A stretch of DNA of 64,000 bases from Mogibacterium sp. (GTDB lineage: Bacteria; Bacillota; Clostridia; Peptostreptococcales; Anaerovoracaceae): assembly GCA_017512365.1 (NCBI GenBank), contig JAFWGQ010000058.1, positions 1-64,000 on the forward strand, given 5' to 3'. Every line of letters starts with the position of its first letter. The first letter of the stretch is position 1. The notes beneath the pieces are model-generated. The model was not told the origin of the DNA. It worked only from the letters and a program-made list of their open reading frames with translations, and searched no databases. A program made the position numbers and the translations under genes. Positions 9,303 to 18,801 of this stretch are shown here, piece by piece.

Positions 9303-10035
9303 TCCCTCGGTCCGTTATATGTCACGCAGAGCATCGTCAGATCGTCGAACTGTTCTGCATCTTTCACAAAGCCGGCAACGGCTTTTTTCATTCCTTCAAG
9401 TATCTCCTCATCAGAAGCATCGCGCAGCCTGTTGAGCTCGATCAGAGTGCGGTCCATGCCGAACATCTTCAGGTCCGCGTCGGTCGCCTCAGGCAGTCCG
9501 TCCGTGTACAGGAAGAGCCTCGCTGATCTTTACTGCGTAATCGTCGAGCTCTCTGGACAGTATGGTGATGTCCTCTGATATGATGCCTATCTCGTTCGAG
9601 GAGTGTATCGCCGACAGGCTCTTTTCAACAGCCGCGCTGTCCTTGGTGCCTGTGTATTCTCTGATCGTCTTCTGTATGGTGCGCAGCGGCCGGACTATCG
9701 AGTAATAGACAAGCCGCAGACAAAGCACCGCCATGGCAGCTATGAAAGCCATGGACAGGAAGGACAGCCTTAAGGCGCGCTTCATTACCTGGGCATTGTA
9801 CTTGGCCAGCGAGCGTGTGATCCCCAGCACATAGTCGTGACCGTCTATCCGGGCGACCGGATAGTAGTAATCGATGTAGTCATAATTGCTGTTGCGCACG
9901 AGCTGAGGCTCGCATTCCATCGCGAGGGTAACGCCTTCCTTCTGACCGCCGCCCGCGGTAAGTATCGTCCCTATCGGGAAGAACCTCTCCGCAATGCCGG
10001 TGTTGACATCTTCCGCGGCGCCTGTTTTTCTTCAC
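9299..10035 (-). pseudogene. Decayed SpoIIE/PP2C-type sensor phosphatase with internal deletions
   Basis: Three pieces of one protein remain in different frames. At the start, GTG at 10035 gives a K-K-N-R-R-R beginning. The frame then jumps to an extracytoplasmic sensor piece (EDVNTGIAERFFPIGT onward), a membrane helix (LSFLSMAFIAAMAVLCL) and a HAMP-like linker (VRPLRTIQKTI). Near 9525 the reading changes again, directly into the end of a PP2C/SpoIIE catalytic domain: LFLYTDGLPEATDADL at about 9520-9473, then FDDLTMLCVTYNG. Most of the catalytic core and most of the N-terminal sensor are absent, so the protein cannot be functional. Intact relatives dephosphorylate anti-sigma-antagonists or similar targets. 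The stop overlaps the HIT gene. Confidence 0.85.
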
Positions 10036-10325
10036 TTTACCTGAAGTCTCCGCTTATCGTGATCATTGCAACATGTTTACAATATGATTGTAACCTTTAT
10101 ATATGACATCCTCAAGAAGAACGTAGGGAGAACGTGGGGAAACCGGGGCGCATGTTCGCTGCAGACCTATATATTGGGGTATCCGGTCGGAGGGAGGCAC
10201 AAATTATGGTACTCTGGTAAACGCGGATGTCCGTGTTGGGGATGAGCGATCGGAAAGCCCGAAAATTCAAGGCTTTCAGCTCTTTTGGACCTCCAAAAAT
10301 ACGCAAAAAACATTTCAAAAATCCC
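10036..10325. other. Non-coding region with an operator-like palindrome
   Basis: No supported gene. A perfect 7-bp inverted repeat TTACAAT-ATG-ATTGTAA (10077-10093) sits about 40 bases upstream of the old GTG start of the minus-strand pseudogene, where an operator would be expected. The rest (10100-10325) shows no feature I recognise. Confidence 0.45.
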
Positions 10326-10354
10326 TTGCATTCCGGAGGCGGTATGTATATAAT
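10326..10354 (+). promoter_or_regulatory. Sigma-A promoter of the S10 operon
   Basis: TTGCAT (10326-10331), a 17-base spacer and a consensus TATAAT (10349-10354) lie about 250 bases upstream of rpsJ. No better promoter lies between here and rpsJ. Confidence 0.8.
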
Positions 10355-10606
10355 TCAAAGGCTTGTTAAACGCGAAGAAGCAGGAAGTTACCGTGCTAGC
10401 GGATAATTTCTGCCGAGAAGTCCTCACTCGATGGGGGCGAAGGGTTTCGCTGTTTTCTTGTGCGCACGACCATAGGAAACGCGCATACAAGTGTAAGAGG
10501 CTCGGAGGCGCGGGCCCAAGAGCCGCAAAGCTTGCAAATACAAGGCAGCGAGGTCCTGTACAAGCATAGCGACAATTAGTACAAATCTATTTAACAGGAG
10601 GAAGCA
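10355..10606 (+). promoter_or_regulatory. Long 5' leader of the S10 operon
   Basis: About 245 transcribed bases precede rpsJ without a credible ORF. A small GCGAA/TTCGC hairpin at 10437-10450 is followed by TGTTTTCTTG, an attenuator-like arrangement. Downstream, TGTGCGC/GCGCATA can pair. Autoregulatory leaders (for example L4-responsive ones) are common at this position in bacteria, but I cannot match this one to a known class. Confidence 0.5.
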
Positions 10607-10918
10607 ATGAGCGAATTACAGAAAATCAGGATCAGAATGAAGGCTTATGACCACGCTCTTCTCGACAAGTACGCTGCGAAGATCGTAGACACAGTCAAGA
10701 AGACAGGCGCTGATGTGAGCGGACCTATCCCTCTGCCGACAGAGAAGGAAGTCGTCACGATCATCAGAGCGGTCCACAAGTATAAGGACAGCAGAGAGCA
10801 GTTCGAGCAGAGAACACACAAGAGACTCATCGACGTCACGAACGCGACCAACAAGACGGTCGAGGCTCTTCAGAAGCTCGACGCCCCTGCAGGCGTAGAC
10901 ATCTACGTAAAACTCTAA
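10607..10918 (+). CDS. rpsJ: 30S ribosomal protein S10
   Basis: 103 aa with the family signature [13 protein letters not shown] and the end [12 protein letters not shown]. First gene of the S10 operon, preceded by AGGAGG. S10 is in the head of the 30S subunit and is also NusE of antitermination complexes. An unusual 228-base gap separates it from rplC. Confidence 0.98.
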   Translation: MSELQKIRIRMKAYDHALLDKYAAKIVDTVKKTGADVSGPIPLPTEKEVVTIIRAVHKYKDSREQFEQRTHKRLIDVTNATNKTVEALQKLDAPAGVDIYVKL

Positions 10919-10951
10919 TCGTCAATAACTCTAATCCGGAGTTGTTAGTAA

Positions 10952-11119
10952 GATCGAATGAGAGGGAGACTTGTCCTGCCGACCGGCAAGCCGAAGGAGC
11001 AGACGGAGGCATGGAAAGTCCTCTGCGAGAGTTGCCCATGAGAGCGAGCGAAGCGAAGCACGAATGGCTGCAACTCACCGCTGGCGGAGACAGGGCAGGT
11101 ACTCCAAACCAGATCGATC
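10952..11119 (+). ncRNA. Structured intergenic element A (rpsJ-rplC gap)
   Basis: Almost the whole gap can fold. Basal helices pair GATCGA (10952-10957) with TCGATC (11114-11119), GGAG with CTCC, and CCTGCC (10975-10980) with GGCAGG. Inside, GAGTTGC pairs with GCAACTC and CCAT with ATGG around a purine-rich GAGCGAAGCGAAG tract. Positions 10981-11008 match 24 of 28 bases of element B (17670-17697), with a compensatory C-G versus U-A change. No ORF is present. It is either a cis-acting RNA or a processing site within the operon mRNA; I do not recognise a named family. Confidence 0.6.
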
Positions 11120-11146
11120 CGCTGTAAGAACAGGAGGAAAACACAT

Positions 11147-11782
11147 ATGAAAACATTGCTGGGAAAGAAGATCGGAATGACACAGATCTTCGCAGAAGAC
11201 GGAACAGTCATCCCGGTCACTGTCGTAGAGGCAGGCCCGGAGACCGTCGTACAGATCAAGACGGTCGAGACAGACGGCTATGACGCGGTCCAGGTCGGAT
11301 ATGAAGACCAGAAGCCGCACAGAGTCAACAAGCCGGCCACAGGCCACTTCGCCAAGGCAGGCGTTGACACGAAGAAGCACCTCGCCGAGTTCAGGCCGGG
11401 CGAGGGAGAAGCTTACGAAGTCGGCCAGGTCATCACAGTGGCGGACTTCGAAGAAGGCATGAAGCTGGATGTTACCGGAACTTCCAAAGGTAAGGGAACA
11501 CAGGGCAACATCAAGAGACACGGCCACCGCAGAGGACCTATGACTCACGGTTCGAAGCACAAGAGACTCGCCGGCGCTCTGGCAGCGGGTACATACCCAT
11601 CCAGAGTCTTCAAGGGCAACCACGCTCCGGGAAGAATGGGCAGAGACACAGTGACCGTACAGAACGTAGTACTCGTCAAGAAGCTCGACGACCGCAACAT
11701 CATGATGATCAAAGGAGCCATCCCTGGCAAGAAGGGCGGCCTCGTAAAGATCAGACCGGCGGTCAAGGGTCAGGATAAATAA
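11147..11782 (+). CDS. rplC: 50S ribosomal protein L3
   Basis: 211 aa, normal bacterial length. It begins KTLLGKKIGMTQIF and contains the PTC-proximal HGSKHKRLAG and PGRMG segments. RBS AGGAGG lies before the ATG. It follows structured element A, so its translation or mRNA stability may be set separately from rpsJ. Confidence 0.98.
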   Translation: MKTLLGKKIGMTQIFAEDGTVIPVTVVEAGPETVVQIKTVETDGYDAVQVGYEDQKPHRVNKPATGHFAKAGVDTKKHLAEFRPGEGEAYEVGQVITVADFEEGMKLDVTGTSKGKGTQGNIKRHGHRRGPMTHGSKHKRLAGALAAGTYPSRVFKGNHAPGRMGRDTVTVQNVVLVKKLDDRNIMMIKGAIPGKKGGLVKIRPAVKGQDK

Positions 11783-11802
11783 GCAGAAAGGAGGAACTGA
11801 AA

Positions 11803-12426
11803 ATGGCAAAGTTAAACGTAGTAGACGTTAACGGCAAGAAGGTCGGCGACATCACGCTTTCGGACGATATCTTCGGGATCGAGCCAAACGAATTCGCTGT
11901 TCAGGCCGTAGTCAAGAATTATCTTGCGAACCAGAGACAGGGAACCCAGTCTGCAAAGACAAGAGCAGAGGTCAGAGGAGGCGGACGCAAGCCTTTCAGA
12001 CAGAAGGGAACAGGCCGTCACAGACAGGGAAGCTCGACAGACCCTACACAGGTCGGCGGCGGAGTGGTATTCGCACCGAAGCCAAGGGATTACAGATATT
12101 CCCTCAACAAGAAGCTCAAGAGGCTCGCTCTGAAGTCGGCGCTCTCCGCAAAGGTGGCCGACAAGGAACTGATCGTCGTGGACGAATTCAAATTCGAGGA
12201 GCCTAAGACGAAGGAAATGGTCAAGGTCCTTGAGAACATCAAGGCAGACAAGAAGGCGCTGATCGTCATGGACGAGAAGGATGACAACGTAGTCAGATCC
12301 GCTCACAACATCCCTGGCGTCAGGACAGCACTGGTAAGCACCATGAACGTATACGAGATCGTAAACCACTACACACTCGTGCTCACCAAGGCAGCAGCCA
12401 AGAAGATCGAGGAGGTGTACGCATAA
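11803..12426 (+). CDS. rplD: 50S ribosomal protein L4
   Basis: 207 aa. The extended tunnel loop is recognisable by [20 protein letters not shown], followed by the [12 protein letters not shown] segment. L4 lines the exit tunnel and in some bacteria represses the S10 operon through the leader. The stop overlaps the rplW start by one base (TAATG). Confidence 0.98.
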   Translation: MAKLNVVDVNGKKVGDITLSDDIFGIEPNEFAVQAVVKNYLANQRQGTQSAKTRAEVRGGGRKPFRQKGTGRHRQGSSTDPTQVGGGVVFAPKPRDYRYSLNKKLKRLALKSALSAKVADKELIVVDEFKFEEPKTKEMVKVLENIKADKKALIVMDEKDDNVVRSAHNIPGVRTALVSTMNVYEIVNHYTLVLTKAAAKKIEEVYA

Positions 12427-12716
12427 TGAAGACCGGATACGATGTCATACTCAGGCCTATAATCACTGAGAACAGCATGGACATGGCGGCGGCCAAGAAG
12501 TACGCGTTCAAGGTAGCCCTTGACGCCAACAAGACAGAGGTCCGCAAGGCCGTAGAAGAGATCTTCGGCGTAGACGTAGCCAAGGTCAATATCATGAACG
12601 TAAGCGGAAAGAGGAAGAGACTGGGAAGAACCTTCGGAACGACTTCTTCATATAAGAAGGCCATCGTTACCCTCACTCCTGACAGCAAGGAGATCGAGCT
12701 CTTCCAGGATATGTAA
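12426..12716 (+). CDS. rplW: 50S ribosomal protein L23
   Basis: 96 aa with the typical opening [12 protein letters not shown] and the [12 protein letters not shown] loop. L23 surrounds the tunnel exit and docks SRP and trigger factor. Translation is coupled to rplD through a one-base overlap. Confidence 0.97.
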   Translation: MKTGYDVILRPIITENSMDMAAAKKYAFKVALDANKTEVRKAVEEIFGVDVAKVNIMNVSGKRKRLGRTFGTTSSYKKAIVTLTPDSKEIELFQDM

Positions 12717-12734
12717 TTAAGGAGGCAGTAGGAA

Positions 12735-13568
12735 ATGGGAATCAGAAAATACAAACCAACGACTCCGGGTCTCAGAGGAATGACAGTCTCCACATTCGAG
12801 GAGATCACCACTGACAAGCCGGAAAAGTCTCTTACCGTCACACTTAAGAAGCATTCGGGAAGAAACGTAAGAGGCAAGATCACCGTCAGACACAGAGGCG
12901 GCGGTTACAGACCGAAGTACAGGATCATCGACTTCAAGAGAGACAAGGACGATATCCCTGCAACGGTAAAGACGATCGAGTACGATCCTAACAGAACGGC
13001 GAACATCGCGCTCGTCGTATACGCGGACGGAGAGAAGAGATACATCATCGCTCCTAACACGCTCAAAGTCGGAGACGTCGTTGAATCGGGTCCGAACGCG
13101 GACATCAAGCCGGGCAACGCTCTTCCGATCGCGAATATTCCTCTCGGTACTATCATCCATAATATCGAGCTCAAGCCGGGCAAGGGCGGACAGCTGGTAA
13201 GAGCAGCCGGAAACGGAGCTCAGCTGATGGCCAAGGAAGGAGAATACGCTCAGGTAAGACTCCCTTCCGGCGAAGTGAGAATGGTAAGGATGGAGTGCAG
13301 AGCCACAGTAGGCGAAGTCGGCAATATCGATCACGGCAACATCCACATCGGTAAAGCGGGCCGCAAGAGACACATGGGCTGGAGACCTACCGTAAGAGGT
13401 TCCGTCATGAACCCTAACGATCACCCGCACGGCGGTGGTGAAGGAAGAGCTCCTATCGGACGCAAGGGTCCGGTCACCCCATGGGGCAAGCCGACACTCG
13501 GTTACAAGACGCGTAAGAAGAACAAAGAATCCAACAAGTACATTGTCAGAAGACGTAATGGCAAATAG
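12735..13568 (+). CDS. rplB: 50S ribosomal protein L2
   Basis: 277 aa. It contains [19 protein letters not shown] near the N-terminus and the PTC-stabilising [19 protein letters not shown] near the C-terminus, including the conserved His. L2 is required for subunit association. RBS AAGGAGG. Confidence 0.98.
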   Translation: MGIRKYKPTTPGLRGMTVSTFEEITTDKPEKSLTVTLKKHSGRNVRGKITVRHRGGGYRPKYRIIDFKRDKDDIPATVKTIEYDPNRTANIALVVYADGEKRYIIAPNTLKVGDVVESGPNADIKPGNALPIANIPLGTIIHNIELKPGKGGQLVRAAGNGAQLMAKEGEYAQVRLPSGEVRMVRMECRATVGEVGNIDHGNIHIGKAGRKRHMGWRPTVRGSVMNPNDHPHGGGEGRAPIGRKGPVTPWGKPTLGYKTRKKNKESNKYIVRRRNGK

Positions 13569-13582
13569 AGAGGAGCAATTCA

Positions 13583-13852
13583 ATGGGAAGATCGCTTAAG
13601 AAAGGCCCGTTCGTCGATAAGAAGCTTCTGAAGAAGATCGAAGAGATGAACGCAGCCAACGAAAAACAAGTTATCAAGACATGGTCCAGACCATCGACAA
13701 TATTCCCTCAGATGATTGGCCACACGATCGCTGTCCACGACGGACGCAAGCATGTGCCTGTATACATCACAGAGGACATGGTAGGACACAAGCTCGGTGA
13801 GTTTGCTCCGACCAGAACATTCAGAGGTCACTCCGGTGACAGGAAGCTCTAA
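13583..13852 (+). CDS. rpsS: 30S ribosomal protein S19
   Basis: 89 aa, opening [17 protein letters not shown] and ending [15 protein letters not shown]. It binds in the 30S head with S13. It lies 14 bases after rplB with its own AGAGGAG. Confidence 0.98.
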   Translation: MGRSLKKGPFVDKKLLKKIEEMNAANEKQVIKTWSRPSTIFPQMIGHTIAVHDGRKHVPVYITEDMVGHKLGEFAPTRTFRGHSGDRKL

Positions 13853-13884
13853 GCAGAAAGGTAACAGAAAGGAGAATATATACT

Positions 13885-14292
13885 ATGGAAGCTAAAGCAG
13901 TAGCCAGGTATGTAAGAATGTCTTCAAGCAAGCTCAAGCCTGTTACCGATCTGGTAAGGGGCAAGGACCTTGCAGAAGCACTCACTATCCTCAAGTTCAC
14001 GCCGGGCAAGGGCAGCGAGCTTGTGGAAAAGGTAGTACAGTCCGCAGCGGCAAACGCCGAGAACAATCACGAGATGGATCCTGACAGGCTGTATGTCGCA
14101 GAGATCAGCGCGAATCAGGGACCTACGATGAAGCGCTGGAGACCGGGCGCACAGGGAAGAGCGGGAATGATCCTCAAGAGAACGAGCCATATCTACGTTA
14201 CTCTGAAGGAAAAGGACGTCCCTGTAAAAGCGGCGCCTAAGGCCAAGGAAGAGCCTGAGGAAGAAAAATCTGAGAAGGAGGAGGTTCGTTAA
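13885..14292 (+). CDS. rplV: 50S ribosomal protein L22 with charged C-terminal tail
   Basis: 135 aa; the core to about residue 112 is standard ([38 protein letters not shown]). A roughly 20-residue Lys/Glu-rich tail follows, beyond the usual length of about 110. L22 lines the exit tunnel. The stop overlaps the rpsC start by one base. Confidence 0.97.
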   Translation: MEAKAVARYVRMSSSKLKPVTDLVRGKDLAEALTILKFTPGKGSELVEKVVQSAAANAENNHEMDPDRLYVAEISANQGPTMKRWRPGAQGRAGMILKRTSHIYVTLKEKDVPVKAAPKAKEEPEEEKSEKEEVR

Positions 14293-15185
14293 TGGGTCAG
14301 AAAGTTAATCCACATGGAATGAGAGTCGGCGTCAATAAGGACTGGAGCTCGAAGTGGTATGCCGACAAGAGCAATTTTGCGGATCTCCTGGTAGAAGACA
14401 ACCAGATCAGAACATTCGTAAAGAAGAAACTGTATAACGCAGGCGTTTCCAACGTCGTGATCGAGAGAAAGGGCGCTGACGAGGTCAAGGTAATCGTCAT
14501 GTGCGCAAGGCCTGGTATGGTCATCGGAAGATCGGGCGAGGGAATCGACGAATTCAAGAAGGCGCTCGTCAAGATGACAGGCAAGAAGGTCGACGTAAGC
14601 ATCGAGGAAGTCAGAAGAGCTGAACTCGACGCGCAGCTGACAGCTGAGAGCGTGGCACAGTCCCTGGAGAGAAGAACTTCCTTCAGAAGAGCCATGAAGC
14701 AGCCTATCGGCAGGACCATGAAGGCCGGCGCCAAGGGCATCAAGATCGTCTGCTCCGGCAGACTGGGCGGTGCCGAGATCGCAAGATCCGAAAAGTACAG
14801 CGAAGGAAACGTGCCTCTGCACACACTCAGGGCAGACATCGACTACGGATTCGCTGAGGCTGACACGACCTACGGCAAGATCGGCGTAAAGGTCTGGATC
14901 AACCACGGTGAGATTCTCGATAAGGGCCTCAAGGAAGCCGTTCCTAAGTCGGATGACAGAAGAGACAGGAAGGGCAGACGCAATGACCGCAAGGACAGAA
15001 GGTCTGACAGAAGATCCGACAGAAGAGACGGAAGAAGATTTGACGGCCGCGAGGCAAAGCCAGAAGTAAAGCCGGCGACTACAAGAGTCCGCAAGGCACC
15101 GAAGGCAGCGCCTGCTCCTGCTCCGGCAGAAGAGCCTCAGGTAGAAGCACCTGCAGAGACGAATGCAGCGGAGACAGAAGCATAG
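14292..15185 (+). CDS. rpsC: 30S ribosomal protein S3 with long disordered C-terminal extension
   Basis: 297 aa against a usual 210-235. The KH domain ([17 protein letters not shown]) and the C-terminal core ([28 protein letters not shown]) are normal. After about residue 218 the chain becomes Arg/Asp-rich ([15 protein letters not shown]) and then Ala/Pro/Glu-rich. Such low-complexity tails occur in some Clostridia and Actinobacteria; their role here is unknown. S3 forms the mRNA entry site with S4 and S5. Confidence 0.97.
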   Translation: MGQKVNPHGMRVGVNKDWSSKWYADKSNFADLLVEDNQIRTFVKKKLYNAGVSNVVIERKGADEVKVIVMCARPGMVIGRSGEGIDEFKKALVKMTGKKVDVSIEEVRRAELDAQLTAESVAQSLERRTSFRRAMKQPIGRTMKAGAKGIKIVCSGRLGGAEIARSEKYSEGNVPLHTLRADIDYGFAEADTTYGKIGVKVWINHGEILDKGLKEAVPKSDDRRDRKGRRNDRKDRRSDRRSDRRDGRRFDGREAKPEVKPATTRVRKAPKAAPAPAPAEEPQVEAPAETNAAETEA

Positions 15186-15209
15186 TATTAAGGAAAGGAG
15201 AAACTCGCC

Positions 15210-15635
15210 ATGTTAATGCCAAAACGCGTTAAGCGCAGAAAACAGCACCGTGGCAGAATGAAGGGCATCGCCACAAAGGGCAATGCCGTGGCATACGGTT
15301 CATACGGACTTGCCGCTGACGGACGCGGCTGGATCGATTCCAATCAGATCGAGGCTGCCCGTGTAGCAATGACAAGATCCATCAAAAGAGGCGGTAAGGT
15401 ATACATCAAGATCTTCCCGCACAAGCCGGTAAGCAAGAAGCCTATCGGAGTACGTATGGGTTCCGGTAAGGGCGCACCTGAATACTGGGTAGCAGTAGTC
15501 AAGCCGGGCAGAGTTATGTTCGAGATCGACGGAGTAACTGAGGAGCAGGCAAGAGAGGCCATGAGACTGGCTGCTCACAAGCTCCCTATCAAGTGCAAGT
15601 TCGTCGTCAAAGGTCAGGAAGGAGGAGAGCAGTAA
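15210..15635 (+). CDS. rplP: 50S ribosomal protein L16
   Basis: 141 aa, normal length, opening [19 protein letters not shown] and containing [17 protein letters not shown]. It organises the A-site finger and tRNA elbow contacts. The stop overlaps the rpmC start by one base (TAATG). Confidence 0.98.
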   Translation: MLMPKRVKRRKQHRGRMKGIATKGNAVAYGSYGLAADGRGWIDSNQIEAARVAMTRSIKRGGKVYIKIFPHKPVSKKPIGVRMGSGKGAPEYWVAVVKPGRVMFEIDGVTEEQAREAMRLAAHKLPIKCKFVVKGQEGGEQ

Positions 15636-15837
15636 TGGATCTGAACAAAATCAGAAAGATGACAGATCAGGAAAGGACTGCTGAACTCGAAAGAATGAAG
15701 CAGGAGCTCTTCAACCTGAGATTCCAGCACGTTACAGGACAGCTGGAGAATCCTGTAAGGATGAGAGAAGTAAGAAGAGATATCGCCAGAGTAAAGACCA
15801 TCATGAGAGAGGTCGAGCAGGGCAGGAACGCGTAGAA
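15635..15837 (+). CDS. rpmC: 50S ribosomal protein L29
   Basis: 66 aa, two-helix protein with [17 protein letters not shown]. The ATG at 15635 is chosen because GGAAGGAGGAG lies upstream and the reading starts [12 protein letters not shown] as in relatives. It sits at the tunnel exit next to L23. The stop codon is TAG at 15833-15835 in this frame; the annotated end may be two bases generous. Confidence 0.95.
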
Positions 15838-15854
15838 AGGAGGAGTGCTGACAA

Positions 15855-16109
15855 ATGGATAGAAACGCAAGAAAGACCAGGATCGGTATCGTTACAAGCG
15901 ATAAGATGGACAAGACCATCGTGGTCGCAACAGAAGACATCGTCAGACACCCTCTGTACGGCAAGGGCGTCAAGAGAACTGTAAAGTTCAAGGCTCACGA
16001 CGAGAACAACGAGTGTGGCATCGGCGATAAGGTCATGATCATGGAAACAAGGCCTCTGTCAAAGGACAAGAGATGGAGACTTGTGAAGATCGTTGAGAAA
16101 GCTAAGTAA
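15855..16109 (+). CDS. rpsQ: 30S ribosomal protein S17
   Basis: 84 aa OB-fold protein with [17 protein letters not shown] and the closing [22 protein letters not shown] primary 16S rRNA binder. AAAGGAGGAG precedes it. Confidence 0.98.
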   Translation: MDRNARKTRIGIVTSDKMDKTIVVATEDIVRHPLYGKGVKRTVKFKAHDENNECGIGDKVMIMETRPLSKDKRWRLVKIVEKAK

Positions 16110-16123
16110 GGAGGCAACGCAGA

Positions 16124-16498
16124 ATGATTCAGACAGAAAGCAGATTAAGAGTTGCCGACAATTCCGGAGCTAAGGAGCTGCTCTGCATCAGAGTTCTCGG
16201 AGGCACAGGCCGCAAGTATGCGAACATCGGCGACATCATCGTATGCACCGTTAAGGACGCTACTCCGGGCGGAGCCGTCAAGAAGGGCGATGTAGTCAAG
16301 GCAGTTGTTGTAAGGACCAGGCGCGGCACAAGAAGAACTGACGGTTCGTACGTCAAGTTCGATCAGAACGCAGCAGTCATCATCAAGGACAAGAACGACA
16401 AGACACCGGTAGGTACGCGTATCTTCGGACCTGTCGCAAGAGAGCTGAGAGACTGCGGCTTCATGAAGATCGTGTCACTGGCACCGGAAGTACTGTAG
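16124..16498 (+). CDS. rplN: 50S ribosomal protein L14
   Basis: 124 aa, opening [20 protein letters not shown] and ending [14 protein letters not shown]14 lies at the subunit interface and is the docking site of RsfS. AAGGAGG RBS. Confidence 0.98.
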   Translation: MIQTESRLRVADNSGAKELLCIRVLGGTGRKYANIGDIIVCTVKDATPGGAVKKGDVVKAVVVRTRRGTRRTDGSYVKFDQNAAVIIKDKNDKTPVGTRIFGPVARELRDCGFMKIVSLAPEVL

Positions 16499-16510
16499 GA
16501 GGTGCGAGTG

Positions 16511-16816
16511 ATGCAGATCAAAAAAGACGATATGGTAGTAGTGATCGCAGGCAAGGACAAGGGCAAGACAGGCACTGTCCTCAGGACGATCCCTAAGAAG
16601 AACAAGGTAGTTGTAGAAGGCGTGAACATGCAGACAAAGCACGCCAGGGCAACAAGGACATCCGCTTCCGAGATCAAGCACATGGAAGGCCCTATCGACG
16701 CATCCAACGTCATGATCTATGACAAGGACGCAAAGGCCGCCACGAGGATCGGCCACGAAGTCAGAGACGGCAAGAAGGTCAGGATCTCGAAGAAGAGCGG
16801 TAATGCAATCGACTAG
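16511..16816 (+). CDS. rplX: 50S ribosomal protein L24
   Basis: 101 aa, KOW motif [19 protein letters not shown], then [14 protein letters not shown]. The ATG at 16511 is chosen over the in-frame GTG at 16502 because AGGAGG (16498-16503) sits 7-8 bases upstream of the ATG and overlaps the GTG. It is an initiator of 50S assembly. Confidence 0.96.
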   Translation: MQIKKDDMVVVIAGKDKGKTGTVLRTIPKKNKVVVEGVNMQTKHARATRTSASEIKHMEGPIDASNVMIYDKDAKAATRIGHEVRDGKKVRISKKSGNAID

Positions 16817-16832
16817 GAAAGGAGGAGCAGAC

Positions 16833-17384
16833 GTGGAAATCAGACTTAAAGACAAGTATAAAAGCGAAGTTTTCAAGGCCATGCAGGACAAGTTCGGCTA
16901 CTCCAACCCTATGGAGGTTCCTAAGCTGACAAAGATCACCATCAACATGGGTCTTTCCGAGGCAAAGGACAACGCAAAGGTGCTCGAGAGCGCAGTCAAG
17001 GAGATCGCTCTCATCGCGGGTCAGAGACCTGTAGTAACCAAGGCGAGAAAGTCCATCGCCAACTTCAAGGTCAGAGAAGGAATGCCGGTCGGAGCAAAGG
17101 TCACGCTCAGAGGCGACAGAATGTACACTTTCGCCGACAAGCTGTTCAATGTGTCTCTCCCGAGAGTAAGGGACTTCAAGGGTCTCAGCAGAAACTCGTT
17201 TGACGGCAGAGGCAATTACTCCATGGGTCTCAAGGAGCAGCTGATCTTCCCTGAGATCGTGTATGATGACGTTGATACTATCAAGGGCATGAACATCGTT
17301 TTCACAACGACTGCGAAGACGGACGAGGAAGCTCTGGCGCTGCTCGAGCTCATGGGAATGCCGTTTGAGAAGAGCGTTAACTAG
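16833..17384 (+). CDS. rplE: 50S ribosomal protein L5
   Basis: 183 aa from a GTG start at 16833, selected by AAAGGAGGAG just upstream. Family motifs are [18 protein letters not shown] and the region ending [16 protein letters not shown]5 is in the central protuberance and carries 5S rRNA with L18. Confidence 0.97.
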   Translation: MEIRLKDKYKSEVFKAMQDKFGYSNPMEVPKLTKITINMGLSEAKDNAKVLESAVKEIALIAGQRPVVTKARKSIANFKVREGMPVGAKVTLRGDRMYTFADKLFNVSLPRVRDFKGLSRNSFDGRGNYSMGLKEQLIFPEIVYDDVDTIKGMNIVFTTTAKTDEEALALLELMGMPFEKSVN

Positions 17385-17398
17385 CATAGGAGGACAAG

Positions 17399-17584
17399 AT
17401 GGCAAAAACTTCACAGAAAGTTAAGCAGACAAGAAAGCCTAAATATTCGACGAGGGCTTATACAAGGTGCAAGGTTTGCGGAAGACCTCACTCCGTCCTC
17501 AAGAAATATGGCATTTGCCGTATCTGCTTCAGGGAGCTTGCTTACAAGGGCGAGATCCCTGGTGTCAAGAAGGCAAGCTGGTAA
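17399..17584 (+). CDS. rpsN: 30S ribosomal protein S14, zinc type
   Basis: 61 aa. The zinc ligands are C24-x2-C27 and C40-x2-C43 in CKVCGRPHS and [10 protein letters not shown], which defines the short zinc-containing (type Z) S14. Last gene before the 234-base gap that contains structured element B. Confidence 0.98.
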   Translation: MAKTSQKVKQTRKPKYSTRAYTRCKVCGRPHSVLKKYGICRICFRELAYKGEIPGVKKASW

Positions 17585-17599
17585 GATAATTTTCGCAGG

Positions 17600-17788
17600 C
17601 CCTCAGGAAGTCCTTAGAGAAGACTTTAAAATGCATGAGTGAGGGGCTTTGCGGCAGCCGGCACTTAGCGACTGGCAAGCCGGAGGCGCAGACAGAGCTT
17701 AGTACCGCTGCGTTAAGCCGCAACGAGGCGAGAGCCGTACCCGAAAGAATGTATTTTAAAGGATTCCATAAAGAGGTCTTCAGAAGGG
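17600..17788 (+). ncRNA. Structured intergenic element B (rpsN-rpsH gap)
   Basis: A long imperfect helix closes the element. CCCT and GGAAG at its 5' edge pair with CTTC and AGGG at 17780-17788, and CTTTAAAATGCAT pairs with ATGTATTTTAAAG. Inside, TTGCGGC (17649-17655) pairs with GCCGCAA (17717-17723), GCAG-CGG pairs with CCGCTGC, and a GGC-GAGA-GCC tetraloop hairpin follows (17727-17736). Bases 17647-17671 are identical over 25 nt to element C (21651-21675). Bases 17693-17713 and 17716-17730 are also identical to it. Conserved loops on divergent but still pairing stems argue for a structured RNA. No known family recognised. Confidence 0.7.
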
Positions 17789-17818
17789 AACCGCGTTAAG
17801 AAAGGAGAACAAACTGTT

Positions 17819-18217
17819 ATGTCAATGACAGACCCAATCGCAGATATGCTGACAAGGATCAGAAACGCGAACACCGCAGGTCATGCTTCCGTGGATATCC
17901 CGGCTTCGAAGATGAAGAAGTCGATCGCGGAGATCCTCCTCAAGGAGGGATTCATCAGCGGATATGAAGTAGTTTCTGACAATGCTCAGGGTACTATCAA
18001 GATCGATCTGAAGTACGGTCCTAACCGTGAGAAGACGATCATCGGAATCAAGAAGATATCAAAGCCGGGACTCAGAGTCTACGCTAAAGCAGACAGAGTG
18101 CCTAAGGTCCTCGGAGGACTCGGCATCGCCATTCTGTCCACTTCCAACGGTGTCATCACCGACAAGGAAGCGCGCAAACTCGGAGTAGGCGGCGAAGTTA
18201 TTTGTTACGTCTGGTAG
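17819..18217 (+). CDS. rpsH: 30S ribosomal protein S8
   Basis: 132 aa, [16 protein letters not shown] opening and the [13 protein letters not shown] signature near the end. Primary binder of the 16S central domain and, in some bacteria, repressor of the spc operon. It follows element B, so S8 or a neighbouring protein is one conceivable ligand of that element (inference). Confidence 0.98.
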   Translation: MSMTDPIADMLTRIRNANTAGHASVDIPASKMKKSIAEILLKEGFISGYEVVSDNAQGTIKIDLKYGPNREKTIIGIKKISKPGLRVYAKADRVPKVLGGLGIAILSTSNGVITDKEARKLGVGGEVICYVW

Positions 18218-18236
18218 AGAACAGGAGGAAGACAAA

Positions 18237-18785
18237 ATGTCAAGAATTGGTGTTAGACCGATAACCATCCCTGCCGGCGTGGAAGTAACGGTAGCAGATG
18301 GCAACGTCGTAAAGGTCAAGGGACCTAAGGGAGAGCTCTGCTCAAAGATCGGACCTGCGATGAAGGTAAAGATCGAGGACGGAACTCTCACAGTCGAGAG
18401 ACCTGATGACGGCAGAGAGAACAGATCGCAGCACGGTCTGGCAAGAACTCTCATCGACAACATGGTAACGGGAGTTACACAGGGTTATGAAAAGAAGCTC
18501 GTGATCGTAGGCGTCGGATACTCCGCCGCAAAGCAGGGCAAGAAGCTTGTCCTCAAGCTCGGATATTCCCACCCGATCGAGCTCGAAGATCCTGAAGGTA
18601 TCACTACAGAGACTCCGGATGCAAACACTATCCTTGTCAAGGGGATCGACAAGGCGCTGGTAGGCAACTACACAGCGGACATCAGAGCATGGAGACCGCC
18701 TGAACCATACAAGGGCAAGGGCGTCCTCTACGATGGCGAAGTCGTCCACAAGAAGGAAGGCAAGAGCGGAGTAGCAGCAGGCTAG
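18237..18785 (+). CDS. rplF: 50S ribosomal protein L6
   Basis: 182 aa with opening [16 protein letters not shown] and the C-terminal [14 protein letters not shown] signature. Located near the sarcin-ricin loop. AGGAGG upstream. Confidence 0.98.
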   Translation: MSRIGVRPITIPAGVEVTVADGNVVKVKGPKGELCSKIGPAMKVKIEDGTLTVERPDDGRENRSQHGLARTLIDNMVTGVTQGYEKKLVIVGVGYSAAKQGKKLVLKLGYSHPIELEDPEGITTETPDANTILVKGIDKALVGNYTADIRAWRPPEPYKGKGVLYDGEVVHKKEGKSGVAAG

Positions 18786-18801
18786 GAAAGGAGGAAAGAA
18801 A

